The position numbers were made by a program, and so were the translations under genes. The notes below the pieces were generated by a model that was not told the DNA's origin, did not search any database, and was given only the letters and a program-made list of their open reading frames with translations. Positions 5,144 to 5,415 of a stretch of 5,415 nt of DNA are shown one piece after another. This DNA comes from Candidatus Peregrinibacteria bacterium. Lineage in GTDB: Bacteria > Patescibacteriota > Gracilibacteria > Peribacterales > Peribacteraceae. The stretch spans positions 1 through 5,415 of the forward strand of contig DAOWDW010000041.1 of assembly GCA_030638845.1 (NCBI GenBank), in the 5' to 3' direction. The first letter of the stretch is position 1; each line of letters opens with the position of its first letter.

Positions 5144-5415
5144 ATGGGAAAACAAGATCCCCGCGCAGGAAGAAATTGGTACGTTGTTCACACGTACTCA
5201 GGTTACGAAGATGCTGTATCCGAAGCTTTAGAGCAACGTATAGAATCTTTTAATATGAGTGACTATATATTTGACGTACAAGTACCAAAAGAAAAGCAGT
5301 TAAACTTTAGAAAAGGAGAACCAGTAGAAGAAGAAAAGAAACTTTTCCCAGGTTACGTACTTATAGATATGATAGTAACCGATGAAAGTTGGTACCTAAT
5401 AAGAAACACTCCAAA
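5144..5415 (+). CDS. nusG: Transcription termination/antitermination factor NusG, 3'-truncated
   Basis: The first 90 residues of NusG are present before the window ends. NusG binds the clamp of RNA polymerase through its NGN domain and affects pausing, termination and coupling to ribosomes. Visible NGN motifs are NWYVVHTYSGYE (11-22), DYIFDVQVPKE (40-50), KKLFPGYVLIDM (65-76) and SWYLIRNTP (82-90), all in register with the family. The KOW domain would lie beyond the edge. The ATG lies 6 nt after the secE stop, in the same frame (TAA-TTT-ACT-ATG), with no Shine-Dalgarno site. Family order predicts rplK and rplA next. Confidence 0.95.
   Translation, partial: MGKQDPRAGRNWYVVHTYSGYEDAVSEALEQRIESFNMSDYIFDVQVPKEKQLNFRKGEPVEEEKKLFPGYVLIDMIVTDESWYLIRNTP

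Noticed and set aside
5005..5253. 82-residue plus-strand frame across secE and nusG
   Set aside because: Out of frame with two confidently identified genes and composed of low-complexity residues.
1..5415. UGA recoded as glycine (code 25)
   Set aside because: Abundant Gly codons are all GGN, all stops are TAA, and no frame needs an internal TGA.

Overview
The window is AT-rich and gene-dense. It holds six protein-coding genes (two cut by the window edges) in the layout: surface protein > | < pth < PH-domain protein | lepB > secE > nusG >. Every visible stop codon is TAA, and no TGA is needed as a sense codon. There is no convincing Shine-Dalgarno sequence before any of the five visible start codons. 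Low GC, compact genes, a large DUF11-repeat surface protein with an LPQTG motif, and a small membrane bPH2 protein together suggest a low-GC bacterium, plausibly of the Patescibacteria/CPR radiation (a Saccharibacteria-like lineage is possible). This placement is inference; no rRNA or other decisive marker is present. The Gracilibacteria/Absconditabacteria code (UGA = Gly) is unlikely, because Gly is written GGN throughout.

Region 1 (1-2880, +): the 3' part of a gene for a very large secreted wall- or membrane-anchored protein. It is built of seven DUF11-type Ig-like beta-sandwich repeats plus the tail of an eighth at the left edge. It ends with LPQTG, a 29-residue linker, one transmembrane helix and a short Arg-Arg tail. 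The reading frame is open to base 1, so the real start lies upstream.

Region 2 (2881-4094, -): a hairpin terminator with a U-tract in both directions separates the surface-protein gene from a convergent two-gene operon. The operon encodes a two-TM bPH2 (DUF304-like) membrane protein followed 3 nt later by peptidyl-tRNA hydrolase (pth).

Region 3 (4095-5415): a 117-bp divergent intergenic region carries a mirrored pair of TACACT elements, each exactly 7 nt from a start codon, which fits leaderless transcription of both flanking genes. Then come signal peptidase I (lepB), a 113-bp gap with a terminator and a further TGCTACACT promoter-like element, and the secE-nusG pair (nusG cut by the right edge). 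LepB and SecE both serve protein export, the route the region 1 protein must take. NusG is a transcription elongation factor commonly encoded beside secE.

No wholly new system is evident. The most interesting signals are the mirrored leaderless-type starts, the absence of Shine-Dalgarno sites, the promoter-on-terminator arrangement before secE, and the unusual C-terminus and alternating cysteine pattern of the surface protein.
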